From positions 954,209-1,018,208 of the forward strand of contig MZZL01000403.1 in assembly GCA_002749535.1 (NCBI GenBank): a DNA stretch of 64,000 bases, given 5' to 3'. Each line of letters begins with the position of its first letter. Position 1 is the stretch's first letter. This stretch comes from Apophysomyces variabilis. Its lineage: Eukaryota > Mucoromycota > Mucoromycetes > Mucorales > Mucoraceae. The notes under the pieces were generated by a model. It was not told the origin of the DNA. It saw nothing but the letters and a program-made list of their open reading frames with translations, and searched no databases. The translations under genes were made by a program, and so were the position numbers. Of this stretch, positions 34,601 to 47,393 are shown piece after piece.

Positions 34601-37202
34601 ACACATTTCAATTCGACCACGTGAGGAAAGGTGCCTTCATCATTCCATTAATGTGTGACACTATGATCGAACCCTGTTCTCTTCCATGGTTTTCCTTTGG
34701 TTTACCGGCTCAATTGGGTGTGACATAAAAGATTATTGCGCGACTTCTAGAGACGAGTAATTTGAGCCAGGAATGGGAATCTCCCCTCAATGTAGCTACA
34801 GGGAGAAAAAGACAAAACGCTATATGAAGACCTTGTGTTGGAAGCGTAGCTGTAAAAAAAGGATGATGAACGGACAAAATTTGATAGAGCATGTGCAAAT
34901 AGAACGACATTAATTCAAGCTATCCATTGCTAATCAATGGCGAAGGATTATGCAGGCCAACAATGTTAGCGGGAACCAATGTAAAATGCGCAATATAGTT
35001 GGCGACAAGCACGCCCTGCTGACATCTGGATCAAAATACTTTATATCACTTGTTAGACTGATGAAAGCAGAGATGGATCCAAATTGGAGAGAAATTTTCC
35101 AGATTTCTCTATGGAAATTCAGACTTTTGCTGAGATTCAGAAGTGGCAAATTCATCAGTCATGTTGCTATGTTGACAATGAAAGCTGAAAAAACCTGGAA
35201 TCCGCATGTCGTTCATAGCAAAGATATGGTTAAGAGCCAGGCTGCTGATAAAGCATATTTGATTCCATAACTAAAAAAATAAGTTGGCATCAAGGCGTTC
35301 TAGAGTGGGCCTATCATAATATGAGATACATCTCGCTTTATCAAGAGTTTCGTTCATGTAGCAAGCGGGGATTAATTAGCAACCCATTTTAAATGAATGT
35401 TGTTTGATTGTTCTAAGAAGAGTTGAGCATGAATAAGTCTGGACTCATACTGTACCGTTTCCTTCTATCTCTATTGAGTAGGCGTAAATCCAATGCAGTC
35501 TAGGCAACACAATGTGCGTAGTAGGATATCCTGTCAATTGGCGTAAACATACTATAAAGATTAAGCTACCGAAATACATTTGTGCTAATATTTGGCTCGG
35601 CGGTGTTGCCTGTTTCTCCGATAAGAATAGATTATGCAACAGCCAACAACTACAAACCGGTTGATGTATATCGATCAACCATACTTCAGATCCATTTACT
35701 TCGTCCTGGAGTAGAAAATGGCTTCCTGCGCATCTTCTGCGCGATAAGCAATATGTGTGGCTGTGCCAAGCAAAATAACTTTTGCAGCGCAGTCGCAAAT
35801 TCATGACTTCAATCAGGACTAAATTTACCACAATCAATACTGCGGTTCGATAAACACGGTTACTCCCAATCTTTTCCGATAGCAAAAGATCCAAATGTTG
35901 GTACAAGTCAAAGAATAAAACGAGTCTTTTTTTGCCTATGAGATTAACTTAGGATATTGACTGCGCTACTATCCATATGCTGAGCAAATTCTACTGGGAA
36001 AACTTTTCTCCTGGGAATTATAGAGTTTTGAGTCCCAATTAATTAAAGTTGAAGATGGGCAACCAGCACGCCTTTTACATGTGAAAGAAATGAGCACCAA
36101 TCGAATCGAGACGTTGTACACCTCCTTAGCGGCATACTTAATCAAATCACTCAATATCATTCTCTATCTTACAAGCGAGATAATGCCAAGATTGTTGAGA
36201 TAGGAATCGGTTTTCCGAGAAATTTAGGGAAAAAAAATAAAAAACTATCTGTTACTAAATCTGTAATGGAGAACTAGCTTGGCTACTTTAAGCACCTGCA
36301 AAAACAATTGCTTCAGATATAATCATTTAGCTAGTACCTATATCTGATGTTTAGATATCGCCATCTCCTACTATTTGGCACGATATGAATGGGCACCATC
36401 AGGAAACTGTGTGGGTTACGCGCGCAAAATTTCCCCGAATGTCCGACAGGGTTTTTAATGCGCACATACTAGGTTTAATTTTCTGCTTTCCGACGGTTGC
36501 ACCACGATGATTCTTCATAGTTACACCCGCGAATTAGCAGAAACCTTGATCCAATACCCATTATGTTGGATTGTCAATACCTTAACTGTTCAGACAGAAG
36601 CTGTTCAATTCCGTTTATAAGCCTACAAGAAATTAAAGCGCGTAACAAGCAAGGACTTTGTACGTCATAGCTCATCAGCCCCTTTTTTTTTATTAGAAGC
36701 ATGCAGATTAAATCGACAAGTTGCAGGTGGCGCGGATGAACGCTAGCCTTTTGTGCAACAATTTGAGGCCAGTTGGTTACATAAAAAACCTGAAATCCAT
36801 GCTAATCGTGTCATGGTGTAGCCCAAATCAAATAGAATCAGCTCACTGGACAAAGCAAGCTGCTTGTGACTCACATGTTTTCCAATAGTTGATTTGATCT
36901 CCGTGCATTTGAACAAAGGTTTCACTATCAGATAACTCGACGGGAAAAAGATTTCCATGTAAACAGTGGCACAGACACACACAGCCATTGGCAAAACTTG
37001 TTATTTATTTCGATAAAAACCCATCCATGGGCGAATTAGATCAAATAATTACGTACGCCAAGGAACGAAGAAACTTTGCTCTAAAATTTTGCTAACCTTG
37101 ACAAGTAAACTTCTTGTTCTCGTTAATAGACAGTTTTGTATTAATGTGCATAAATGATAAAATTGGTTTTATTGATATTATTCAGGATAAGCAGTTTTGT
37201 TA
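31660..37202. other. gene-poor region, 5.5 kb
   Basis: No gene can be supported on either strand. Open frames of up to 153 codons (for example 34950-35270 and 35445-35906) have no recognisable domain, no splice continuity and no codon pattern like the real genes. A C-run (CCCCCCCC) lies at about 34006-34013. Faint transposon debris cannot be excluded. Confidence 0.4.
31677..31699. repeat. (AG)n microsatellite in MFS 5' leader
   Basis: About ten AG units start about 18 nt upstream of the MFS start codon (CT-rich on the coding strand). Confidence 0.95.
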
Positions 37203-39118
37203 TCAAACAGATCGTTCAAGGATATTTTGTTTGAAATGTTCCTGATTTCTGGGTTCAAATACAACTTTGAAACGCTTCGGTGCTACACTGAATGCTTGAG
37301 CTTTGTGAACGCCAGTAAGAGGGTGAATATCGTAGTCTTGTTCTTGCACATCATCGGATTTACGGATATTGAAGTAGTAAAGAACGTACAAGAAACTTAC
37401 GTACATCTCGCGGGAAGCCAAATGAACTCCGGGACACATACGCCGACCGAGCCCAAATGCAAATAAGTTGGTACCCTGAAGATCATCTTTCATATAACGC
37501 TCGGGTCGGAATTCCCATGGGGAGTCAAAAACGGTTTCATCTGCGCCCTGTTTTTTAGCACCAATCACCATAATATGAAGCAAGCTTACCAAAGTTTAGC
37601 GCCCATGCATTCATGAAGATTGTACTGCCTGACGGAATCACCACGCCGTTCCAAATCGAATCCGCAGTGGTGGCACGAGGAAGACTTAGACGAAATACAG
37701 TAAAATAACGTGAACATTCTTTAACCAGAGCACTAACAATCAGATGTTAGTGATCATTCCTTTCTTCGAAACCAAAAACTTCCTTTACCTGATATATTCA
37801 ACCTTCTCCTCATATGGATCAGGTGCCCGGTCACCATAGACTGCTTCGATCGCTTTTTGGGCCTTTTCCTGGATATCAGGTCTAGCAGCCAAGAGACCAA
37901 CGGACCAGATCATTGTATTGGCAAAGGTGTCTGATATAGAAGGTAAGACATTAGCTCAGTTTTTGTGCTTTTTTCCTTTTTTTGTACCTAATCCGGCAGA
38001 AACCATAGATGCACTGATAGAATCCATTTCGGGGCGTGACAACTCATTTTCTGGATCGCGCAAAATAGAGCTCATAATGCAAGGAATATCTTCGTTCCGC
38101 TTAACTCGCTCAATGACTTCGTCTAAGAAATGGTCCATGAAGACTTTACGGCGTCTACCGTAGTTAGCAGCTTGTGCGCTTGCTTTGTTATTGGGAATGT
38201 ATCTCAGAATTGGTAAATAGTCTTGCAGGGAACCTGTCACAGCGCGAACACTAATTTTTAACCATAACGCTTAGTATGTAGCACGAGGATGCAGTAAATT
38301 ATGCTGCGTTACCCAGCAACCTTGGCTGTCACCTCCGCCACCTCTTTAAACAGAGAATCTTCAACATCGCTGAGACGTGTGCCAAAGTGAACCTCAAGAG
38401 ATGTATTCAAGGCTAAACGCTGGAAATAAGTATAGGGATCAAGTGGTATTTGGCCTGCTTGGCTCATGATATAGATTTCTTTCACGAGCGCATGTGCTTC
38501 AGCTTCAATGATCGGAACATAGCTAATATTTTTGTTTGTTAGTTAGAAAGAGAGATGGTATGCGTCTTTTGCGTACCTCTGTACTTTTGGCTTGTTCATG
38601 GCTGTAGCAACAGCTCGGCGTTTTCGACGAGTGCTGTCATTCCAGAAGGAGGTGCCGATGGTAGGCGCTGCATGATTGGTAAATACACCGTGAAAGGTGT
38701 AGAAGTAGGGGCGAGATGTGTAGGCTGAACCTTGGTCCAAAAACAATGCTTTTGCAGCTTCCACAGTATTCACAACCACCTAGATCAAGTTTGAGAATTT
38801 GATCACAAAACGGTTGAACTGTCATACCACATCGCGGTTTCCCAGCCGTACTTTGTAGACTGGACCAAACGTACGAGACCAGCGAGCAAAGGTTTCAGAC
38901 CAATTCTCCCCTAATTGAAAGAGATTCCCCACAATGGGCCACCCGGTTGGACCAGGTAGATCTAAAGTTGACGAAGACACAGATTTCCATGTCTTCAATA
39001 GCGCAGTTGCTGCCAGCCCTAATCCAACAATAGCAATGGCTGTTCTGGAAGCATCTTTGTCTAGCTTGCTTGAAAGCAACGCTGAATGTATGCTGGATGT
39101 ATAGCTTGTCAATGACAT
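37203..39118 (-). CDS. cytochrome P450 monooxygenase
   Basis: Seven exons: 39118-38828, 38779-38577, 38522-38313, 38250-37988, 37930-37789, 37732-37590, 37540-37203, about 530 aa. It has an N-terminal membrane anchor (TAIAIVGLGLAATALL), a proline hinge LPGPTGWPIVG, I-helix AGLDTFANT (spanning the fourth intron), an ExxR motif as KECSR, a PERF-type FRPERY, and the heme loop FGLGRRMCPGVHLASRE with its Cys ligand. It is therefore a complete microsomal P450 of the endoplasmic reticulum; the substrate is unknown. The acceptor at 37541 is the second of two AGs, the only one that keeps the frame before DETVFDSPWEF. The gene is divergently paired with the PrpF-like gene. Confidence 0.92.
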
Positions 39119-39629
39119 GAGAAAGAACGGGTTTTTTAATATTTAGTAGATTTACAGAAAAAAGAAATTCTTCGCTCTATATCTTTATAACAGAAAAAAT
39201 CTGAAACCTTTTTTTTCGGCGATCTTATCGTTTCAGGAACTAATGATTTTGTCAATGTTATCAACTAACTTTTAAGAGTTGTTGAACATAACCCTGCTAT
39301 CCGGAAAATCTTTTGAATAAAGAAGGCGCGTGGTAACAATATGCAAATCAAAATAGTAATAAAAGGGGAAGTCTTAAAAATTGCCTTAGCAAGCAAATAG
39401 AGAGCTTTTACTGACAGTTGACCTTTGTTTAGACAATTCTAGAATTGATTGCCGCCGGTCGTAGTTTTAGGCGAAAGGGCTTTGGAGGAAAGCGCAAAAG
39501 GAAAAGGAACAGTGGCTTATTACCAGATCAGCTAACATAAATTGGAAAGAAGAGATGAAGTCATTAGGGTACGATAAAGTGTTTGCCTTCTAGCATTTTA
39601 GTATAAAAAGCAGCATTCTATCCTTCCAG
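39119..39629. promoter_or_regulatory. divergent promoter between P450 and PrpF-like genes
   Basis: The start codons lie 511 bp apart, head to head. On the plus strand TATAAAAA at 39602-39609 lies about 20-28 nt before the first PrpF ATG. On the minus strand TTATAAAG (39190-39183) lies about 65-70 nt before the P450 ATG. The arrangement allows shared control; no operator can be named. Confidence 0.5.
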
Positions 39630-41049
39630 ATGCTCTCCCTCAAATCTCGATTTTTTTCCTCCCTTGTCATGAGTGATCTTTATATCGGTAGCCATACTGC
39701 AAGGTCAATGACCGCACGATGTACTCTCATGCGTGGAGGGACTTCTCGTGGTCCATTTTTCCTTGCCAACGATCTACCTAGTGACCCTTACGCTCGTGAC
39801 AAGGCACTTCTTGACCTAATGGGATCTGGCCATGAACTAATGATTGACGGTCTTGGCGGAGGCAATTCTCTAACAAGCAAAGTTGCTATCATCTCGCGCT
39901 CCAAGAGACCTGGTGTCGACGTGGATTATCTTTTTGCTCAAGTCGGTATCAAAAACCGTACGGTGGATATGCAAGCCAACTGCGGAAACATGATGGCAGC
40001 TGTGGGTAAGTTGAACTTGGTACTGCTTATCTATGCATCCTATATTAAACAAATAAACATCTTCTTTGTAATAGGTCCATTTGCCATTGAACGAGGTCTT
40101 GTAAGCGTTTCCCATCCTGAGACCACTGTGCGAGTGTATAATGAAAACACAAACAAATGTACCGACCTAGTAGTGCAGACGCCTGCAGGCCAGGTTCAAT
40201 ACGACGGAGATTGCGCTATCTCCGGTGTACCTGGCACAGCCTCTCCAATCTATATGCACTTCCGGGATGCTATCGGTGCAAAGACTGGAAAGATGCTACC
40301 AACAGGTCATACGGTCGATGTTATTCGCCATAAGCCTGTAAGCTGCCTAGATGTGGGCGTTCCGGTCATATTCTTACGGGCCCTTGATTTTGGATTGACT
40401 GCCACTGAATCACGTACTGAACTGAACAACAACAAGCCGCTATTGACCGAAATCGAGGCTATTCGACGGGAGGCTGGTTTTCTAATGGGCCTTGGAAATG
40501 TAGCTGGTTCTGTCTTGCCGAAAGTAGCTCTTATTGGGTTACCAACGACTGAGGAAGGCGTAGTGGCCGCCCGATACTTTGTTCCAGATTCATGCCACGC
40601 ATCCTTTGCAGTGACCGGTGCTCTTTGTCTTTCCAGCGCAGCAGTATTAAAGGGAACAGTTGTCAACGACATAGCCCAACCAAGGCTCAAACTGGTCGGC
40701 AAAAACCACGTCCCAATGGTGATTGAACATCCCTCTGGAAAGATACAAATTGAAACATTCCTTGATGATAACGGTAACTTCTCTCATGGTTCCATCGTAC
40801 GCACAGCACGCAAGATTTTCGAAGGATCTGTGTTCTACAATGTCCAGATCCCTGTGACACAGGTAAGAAGGAAACATACCAATCTCCCACCCGAAGATCA
40901 CAAAGTCTAACCTATTTTACCTTAGACCGGAAAGCGTCTATCAGAGTCAGAGGTAAGGAATAACATAATAGCTCTATCATTATATCTTATGGATGCAACC
41001 TTAGGCCCCTTTAGATCATTTCCTTTCGCCCACGGCTGTCGCTATTTAG
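39630..41049 (+). CDS. PrpF-family (DUF453) isomerase
   Basis: Exons: 39630-40005, 40075-40863, then probably 40926-40952 and 41005-41049; about 410 aa. The family signature includes CTLMRGGTSRGPFF (N-terminus, catalytic region), GGGNSLTSKVAII, VDMQANCGNM (conserved Cys), DGDCAISGVPGTASPI, and C-terminal EHPSGKIQIE and RTARKIFEG. PrpF proteins catalyse cis-trans or allylic isomerisation of aconitate-type acids, such as 2-methylaconitate in propionate breakdown or 4-oxalomesaconate in ring-acid catabolism. The 69-nt first intron is a multiple of three and stop-free, so unspliced reading adds a false hydrophobic insert. Placing the TATA box about 25 nt before the first ATG favours the second Met (39669, MSDLYIGS) as the real start. 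If the first ATG is used, MLSLKSRFFSSLV could target mitochondria. Confidence 0.88.
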
Positions 41050-44000
41050 GATAATCTCTAAAATGGAATTGCTTTCAATAGCCAATATTAAAACTAGTGA
41101 CAGTATTGCTCGACTATTAGTAGACTTCACAACAAAATAAATAGAAAATGTGCTTCGTATCTTTCACTGCGGATAGCATATACATCGCTTTTTGATAGAC
41201 AACACGCAATATATCATTGCACAGATTACTAATCAATATGTGGTCCTTTTTTCTGCTTTAAAACAATCCCATAGATATTCTAACTAGGACAGACACATAC
41301 GCCATGACATGCTTGCACATTTTCCGAAAGCTCGGAGGCCTTGTTTTGCCATAGCCCTGCTTTTGAAATTTTCCAATCTCTCCTTTTAAAGATAAGCTGT
41401 TGTAAACGGCTCCGTTTTACAAATATTCATATTGTTTGCCTACTAATAATGAAGCCTATGCTCATGCTGTGTTTGTCAAGTAATCCTGCAATCTACAGTG
41501 ATGATGATATGACTCAAAAAATGGATATGAAGCTTTATAATGAGGGTCTGGTGTTATAACAACCTGTAGTTGTTGTAAAGTCTAGAAGGAAATAAGAGCA
41601 GATAGAGACTTCCTATGATCTTCCAGCAAAATTCATGTTGCGTACAAATTCTTTTAAGCGCATTAAATCCTGGTTCTTAGTTAGCACATAAGCAGTTAGG
41701 GCTAAGCAGGCATAGCGACCCAGATTAGCTAAAGTGCTTGTATCATCATCGGGGTAGTATCAACTGCGCCATTTTACCGAAATTAGAAAAATTCGTAGCC
41801 ATCTGGGTGACAGCGCGGGATTTTTAGGAGGCTTTGTGTCAATAACAAGCTAGGTTTTCCCATATGCAAGATGTGAATGAAGCACAGTCCGTTTCCAGTT
41901 ATTTCTGTATAGAGCACAAAGTTTGAGAACTAGTTCAATATATAGTTTTTTCCAGGACAGATTGATGTCCCTGTGATCTCATAGCCTTAAAAATAAGACT
42001 GTTCTGAACTTGTAATACTTCAAGGAAAAGGCATTGACACGTTTAAACATAAATTTAATATAGCAATTGTTGATATTGTTTTTATGAAGAAAGCAGAAGA
42101 AGATAGTCCCATTAAAGGTCCGGAGATCTGATGGATGTGATTTCTGACTGCTTACAATGAACTGATGGTCTTCAAATTTGAAACCTGCATTTGGATTACG
42201 TCTATCCTCCTGTTGTTGCAAAACAAAACAAGGCCGTTGCAAGAACCGGGTACGTGGCGTGTAGGACTGAACCTGGTAAATTAGCTATCATAATCACGAG
42301 AGAACATTACTTATCTCCGTTCCGCGGATCACGCGCTAGCTCCTAATAGTTGACCTCGTTTTCACAATTTCAATCCAGGATAATCTGTTAGCCAGGATAC
42401 CCGATTACGTTTGCCACTAAAGTAGCACAACTGTCCGACTAATAGACATCTACTTTCCTTGTGTCTCCGTATCAGGATTTGCAGGAGGAGTTCCGGCGAG
42501 CGCTAATTTATAACGTTTGGCTATTTTGTCTGTCTGCTGTTGCTTTTTTCCCTTATATGCTGACGCCTTTTCTTTCCTTCGTCAGTTCCATATGGGTTGA
42601 ACTTACAATATTCCAAACCAACAGTGCTCGAAATCATTAACGATATACGATTTCAACACAAAACTGAGCCACGGTGCTACAAAGTAAAGTTTTGAGAGTA
42701 CTATGTATACGAGTTACAAGATCATTAATTCATAAAATTTTTTTCTAAAGTAAGCTACGAGATTTTGAGCGCTTAATAGAAGTTCTATCACCATAAATAC
42801 TTCGAACGATTGCTGTTACGCTTAGTTGGACTGTCTATTGTACACTTAGACTTGTTTAAGTTGCCGGTTTACTTGTCTCTACTCAACATATGCACCATAA
42901 CACAAGGTGAGTCAGCGACGAAGACATGTGGCGTGACAGTGATCGGGTTCTACTTTGATGACATGCGGAGCTCTTTATAGCGGAAAACCTAAAAGAATTA
43001 CGCAGGTACAAACAATTGGTGCGAACTCCCTTAATGATTTTATCCCTTTCAAGTGCTTAACGGCTGCTATTACTGAAGTTGACAGCAAGTAACGCCGTCT
43101 CTAAATATTTAACAAAAAAGGCCATTTATAAATAGACTTTCAAATTGAGTCATTTGCAATTAAACCGATTTTCCTTTAAAAAAGGGCGATCAAAAGATGC
43201 GGCTCCGGAGACGAAGATATACCAAAGCCTAGCATGCTGGGAATATTGTAAATGACTACTATAGTGCGCGTATACTAATCTTTGCTTTCGATTTTAGTGC
43301 AAAATACATAATTTAACAAAACGTTGCTGCAGTTTTGTTGTCGCTGCTTTACATCATTTAATAGAGATTAGCTCGTGAAAACTAAATGGACAAAGCCCAT
43401 TGCGGCAGACAAATGCAACGGTTTACAAGCCGCGTATTTATATTCTAATTTACTATGTCTTGAACTAAATATTGCTTTTCCCAGGCTGATGTTTCAAACT
43501 TTCATTTAGTTAATGAAGGTCCAAAAAATTTATTTGAGACGCTGCCATATGTTAGAAAGTACAATATACATCTCTTTAAACGTTGACCTTGGACAAGCAT
43601 GCGTGCTTGGAAACTTGTTTTATAAAGGAGAAACACGATAATGCACAACTGACATGTTAATCCTCCCATGCATGTAAACAGGTTACATTCCTCTTATTGA
43701 ATCTTGATCTTTCTGCTGCCATATCTTAAGCGTGCAGGCGGATAGGTGCAAGTAAAAAGCAATATCAGGATGAGCATAGATAGGAACCATGAATGTCACT
43801 TCGAAATTCCATCGAGGTTACATAAACAAACAGCAGCGCTACGACATTGCATTTTGCTTATTAAATTCACAGGATCAACGACTCAACGTACCAGGAAAGC
43901 GCCCAATTGCTTTTGTTCCTAAATTGCGTCCGGCGGACGTTCTATTGTGATCACATCTTGGTTAAACCTTTATCAACAAAACACATCACATTGCAAAAGA

Positions 44001-46197
44001 TTTCGGCTGTAATTTTTGCAAGAGAAAAGCCGTGACGAGGATGAGAAGCGTAGGCACATGAGTGCCAGATAACTGCGTACCAGCATTAATAGGATTAAAA
44101 ACCAAGTAAGCGAGATAAGCAATGATGCTGTTCCCCTTTAAAATCAGCTACAGGAGTATGCTCCAAAGAATACGTCAAATAGGTCATCTGTTACTTTACG
44201 TTTAGATTTCACCTCCTAGTTTTCTAGTGTAATGACGTTGAACTACAGACGATGTCAGCATAGATCTTATCGTCTTATTGAAGAAGTTCAAGTGGCAGCC
44301 TGCATTCTGTTTCCTGCTGTACCATCGACATCCTTTCCTACACATAAAGGTGCGATGATGGACATGTGCGTCTCCAAAGATGTTGTGTAATCTGCTGCTA
44401 AATTTAGCGTGATAGGACCTTTGACAGTACTTAATGCTAGCATAAAAAGATAACATATCCTTCCAACAGGGAAGAATAGCGCAGTGATACTGGTTTATCG
44501 AAGGATATCTTCCTGCAAACCATGATGGATGATATAACCAACATTCCAAAACTCATTTGATTTGTTTTGCATGGAGACACATATATTGAACGCTCCGTCT
44601 CGCCGTCAAATTTTTATCGATATCAGCGTGTTTGTTAAAGAAATTGTACGAATCACCTTCCTTAAGACACGTTTTACCCGAGGCAACAAAATCCTGTTTT
44701 CCTTCTGAATACGGGCGACGGGTTGAAAGTCGTCATTATCCATTTCTGCCATGATCCCCCTCATCCCTTATAATTGTCTCCTACATGGATGGAAGCTTTC
44801 TGAAAAATGCCCTGCATTGCCTTGTTATCGTGCAACAGAACGGCTTTCTTAATGTGTGTCAAAGTAGACACATTGGTTACAACTTCGCAGAACATGCATT
44901 TTGCTACATGGTCAATAGAATGATTGTATCCAGATAAAATTGGGCCTGCTTAAAAGAGATGTATTAGAATGAATGAAGCTTATAACAGTTCCACTCACGG
45001 AGAATAGTTCGAAAGAGCTCTGATGTAACTGTTTTCTTTTCGGTTGACAATCAACACAGACTGTTGCTTTTCGCCCAAGTTACAGGTTTTTGCTTTATAA
45101 ACAACATGACAAATGCTTGCATGTATAAGCTAACAGCTGCAGGAAAAAGCGTAAAGCGGTAATTTGGGAGAGAATTGAGCGAAAGAATATCTAAGACTGC
45201 AGTTGAAATGGAGAAATGAGAGTGTTAATGTCTTATACGGCTATGACATGAATCTCTTCTTGGTATCGATAATTACGTACTTTTGCATCGGTCTTATCGT
45301 ATTTTGTATTTTGAACGAGTCCAAGTTCGTGAGCAACAAAGTTAAACTTGCATCATTAAGCTGCTACGTGTTTCCCTTTTTAGTGGTTATATCCGCTTGA
45401 CTCTACTGACTTAGTCTAATTCTTTCACAGGCGTAATTGAGTGGTAAAAGGATTGAATCGCTTAAATAAACACTGTGCATATTACAGCTACTTGTGTCAT
45501 CGTGGAGAAGGTTCGAAATTGCAACTGCGTCGGACACTGTGGATTCTCGCCATACCAAACACAGTTATTTCTGGTTAAAGATATGATAAATGCATGGTCC
45601 AGAAAAGAATTACTGCTCCATGTTGTTCATCATAACTTTCAGTTTTCTTTTCCTAGTTCTTGATGGCTCTAGGAAAACCAGAGACGTCGCCCGTTCAGCT
45701 AAAAAGACGTCTCCTGTCTATACGGATTCAGCAATGCCTTTTACAGACCGTTTGACTGAAATAAAAAAGCGGCGTATCTTGTTTCTTATAGAGACCTAGT
45801 TGGGAAGATAACGTTCTCTCATGACTTCGTTTCTGCTATCTTTTTCATTGTTTGCGCAGGATCGTTCAATGCCGTCGGAACTTCATTTTCTACAGTTCGT
45901 GCGTGGAAAGGGATACCCAACAAGCCGCGGTTCTCACGCCTTCATCATCGGGCTTTCAAAGCTTTGCATTCTTGTTTTATCACAGACGTAAAGCTCCGTT
46001 TCGTCAGATTAATGATGTTAAGAGCATCTACCGTTCGCCAAAACTCGCCTCCCAAGTATAAATACGTCACGTGTGGTACTATTTATCGTAGTTAGAGTCA
46101 GGTTTCATGTGTATTGCTTTTTGCACAACAAAGAAACAGTGTTTCCTTGTTTAATCTCAGGCAACGAAACTTCGCTTTTGTCCCGCACACACACTGG

Positions 46198-46226
46198 TAT
46201 TTTTCTTTTCTTTTCTTTTCTTTTTT
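46198..46226. repeat. (TTTTC)n short tandem repeat
   Basis: Five or so TTTTC units end in a T-run. Confidence 0.9.
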
Positions 46227-46342
46227 GTTTTGAGTAACAAACAGTCAGAATCCAGCCGGTAACACTGCTAGCAGCACGACTAAAGTAACAGAAAACTTTA
46301 GTAATCCATACTTTATGATTGCATATAAATGTCCCATTCTGA

Positions 46343-46364
46343 CATTATTATTATTATTATTATT
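46343..46364. repeat. (ATT)n microsatellite
   Basis: Seven ATT units in a row. Confidence 0.93.
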
Positions 46365-47393
46365 CTGGAAAAGAAGATGACTAACAAAGCCGCAGGTGAT
46401 ACGCGTTTTTCGACGTATGCAATGTATGACATTGAAAGGCGTCGATTACCGCAAGTTGCAACAATGTCCGATCTTGCATGATCAGCTAACAGATCGGCTA
46501 AACTGTCCTTGTCCTATCACCCCTGCATTTTTGGTCCTCTTGAACTAGGAGTTATCCCGTGTTTCGTAGTTAAGAAATTTGGTGCATGACATAGTATGAC
46601 GTCCATCTCTTTTTTTTTTTTGCCTGAAAAAGGTTTTAATTTAATTTAAACTACTGGCAAACCACTAATCATCCTTTTAAATGAGGTAATCCTATTTTCT
46701 ATTCAATTTGTAAATGCAATTCCAGATACAACTTATTTAGCAAATCCATTATTTTGATGGCATTTTTGAGGGTAAAATGCTGACAAGCAAATGGAAACGG
46801 TAAGTTGTTTATCCAGCACTGCGGCTCGAGACGGAATTTAATTGCTCAGGCAGTGGGATTACAAAACAAAAAAGCGATTGTATTGAGAGGTGAAGCATTC
46901 CTCCCGTCTGTCGTCCACAATTACCTAAATTAACACAGATCGGCGTCTTGCATTCAATCTACAGCAACAGTGATACGTTCCCTAAAACTATGTTTGCAAT
47001 TACTTGTATATGACGTAAACAGCATTAGTACCAAAAAGAAATAGACCGATGTTGTAAAACATGAAGTTTCTTGTCAATATGCAATTGAAAAACATGAAAA
47101 AAATTTACCTAAAAAACCCGCAAAATATAAACAATAAATCAAGCAAAAGAAAACCTTAAATTAAAAAGAGTAAGTAAATAGAAAGTCAGGAAATGAGGGA
47201 TCCCAGGGAATCAGGGAGGAGAGTGCGTGTAAATGTTCATGAATAGAAAAAGAAGAAAAGAATGGCATGGCATAAGAAAAAAAGAATAGTCAATGCAGGA
47301 AACGATAAATGTGGATTTTGTGTAATGATGGTTCGTATAAAGTAAAGCTGTTAAAAAAATAGAAAAAGGCATAAGGTATCAATAGAAAAACAA

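Larger units (their letters stand above)
41050..47393. other. gene-poor region, 6.3 kb
   Basis: No gene is supported. It contains microsatellites (listed) and T-runs near 46610. One short zinc-finger-like peptide is readable on the minus strand at about 44766-44946 (see findings). All other open frames are short and featureless. Confidence 0.4.

Noticed and set aside
34950..35906. Open frames of 106 and 153 codons in the 31.7-37.2 kb gap
   Set aside because: There is no domain, no splice partners and no resemblance to any family I know; their length is within chance for AT-rich DNA of this extent.
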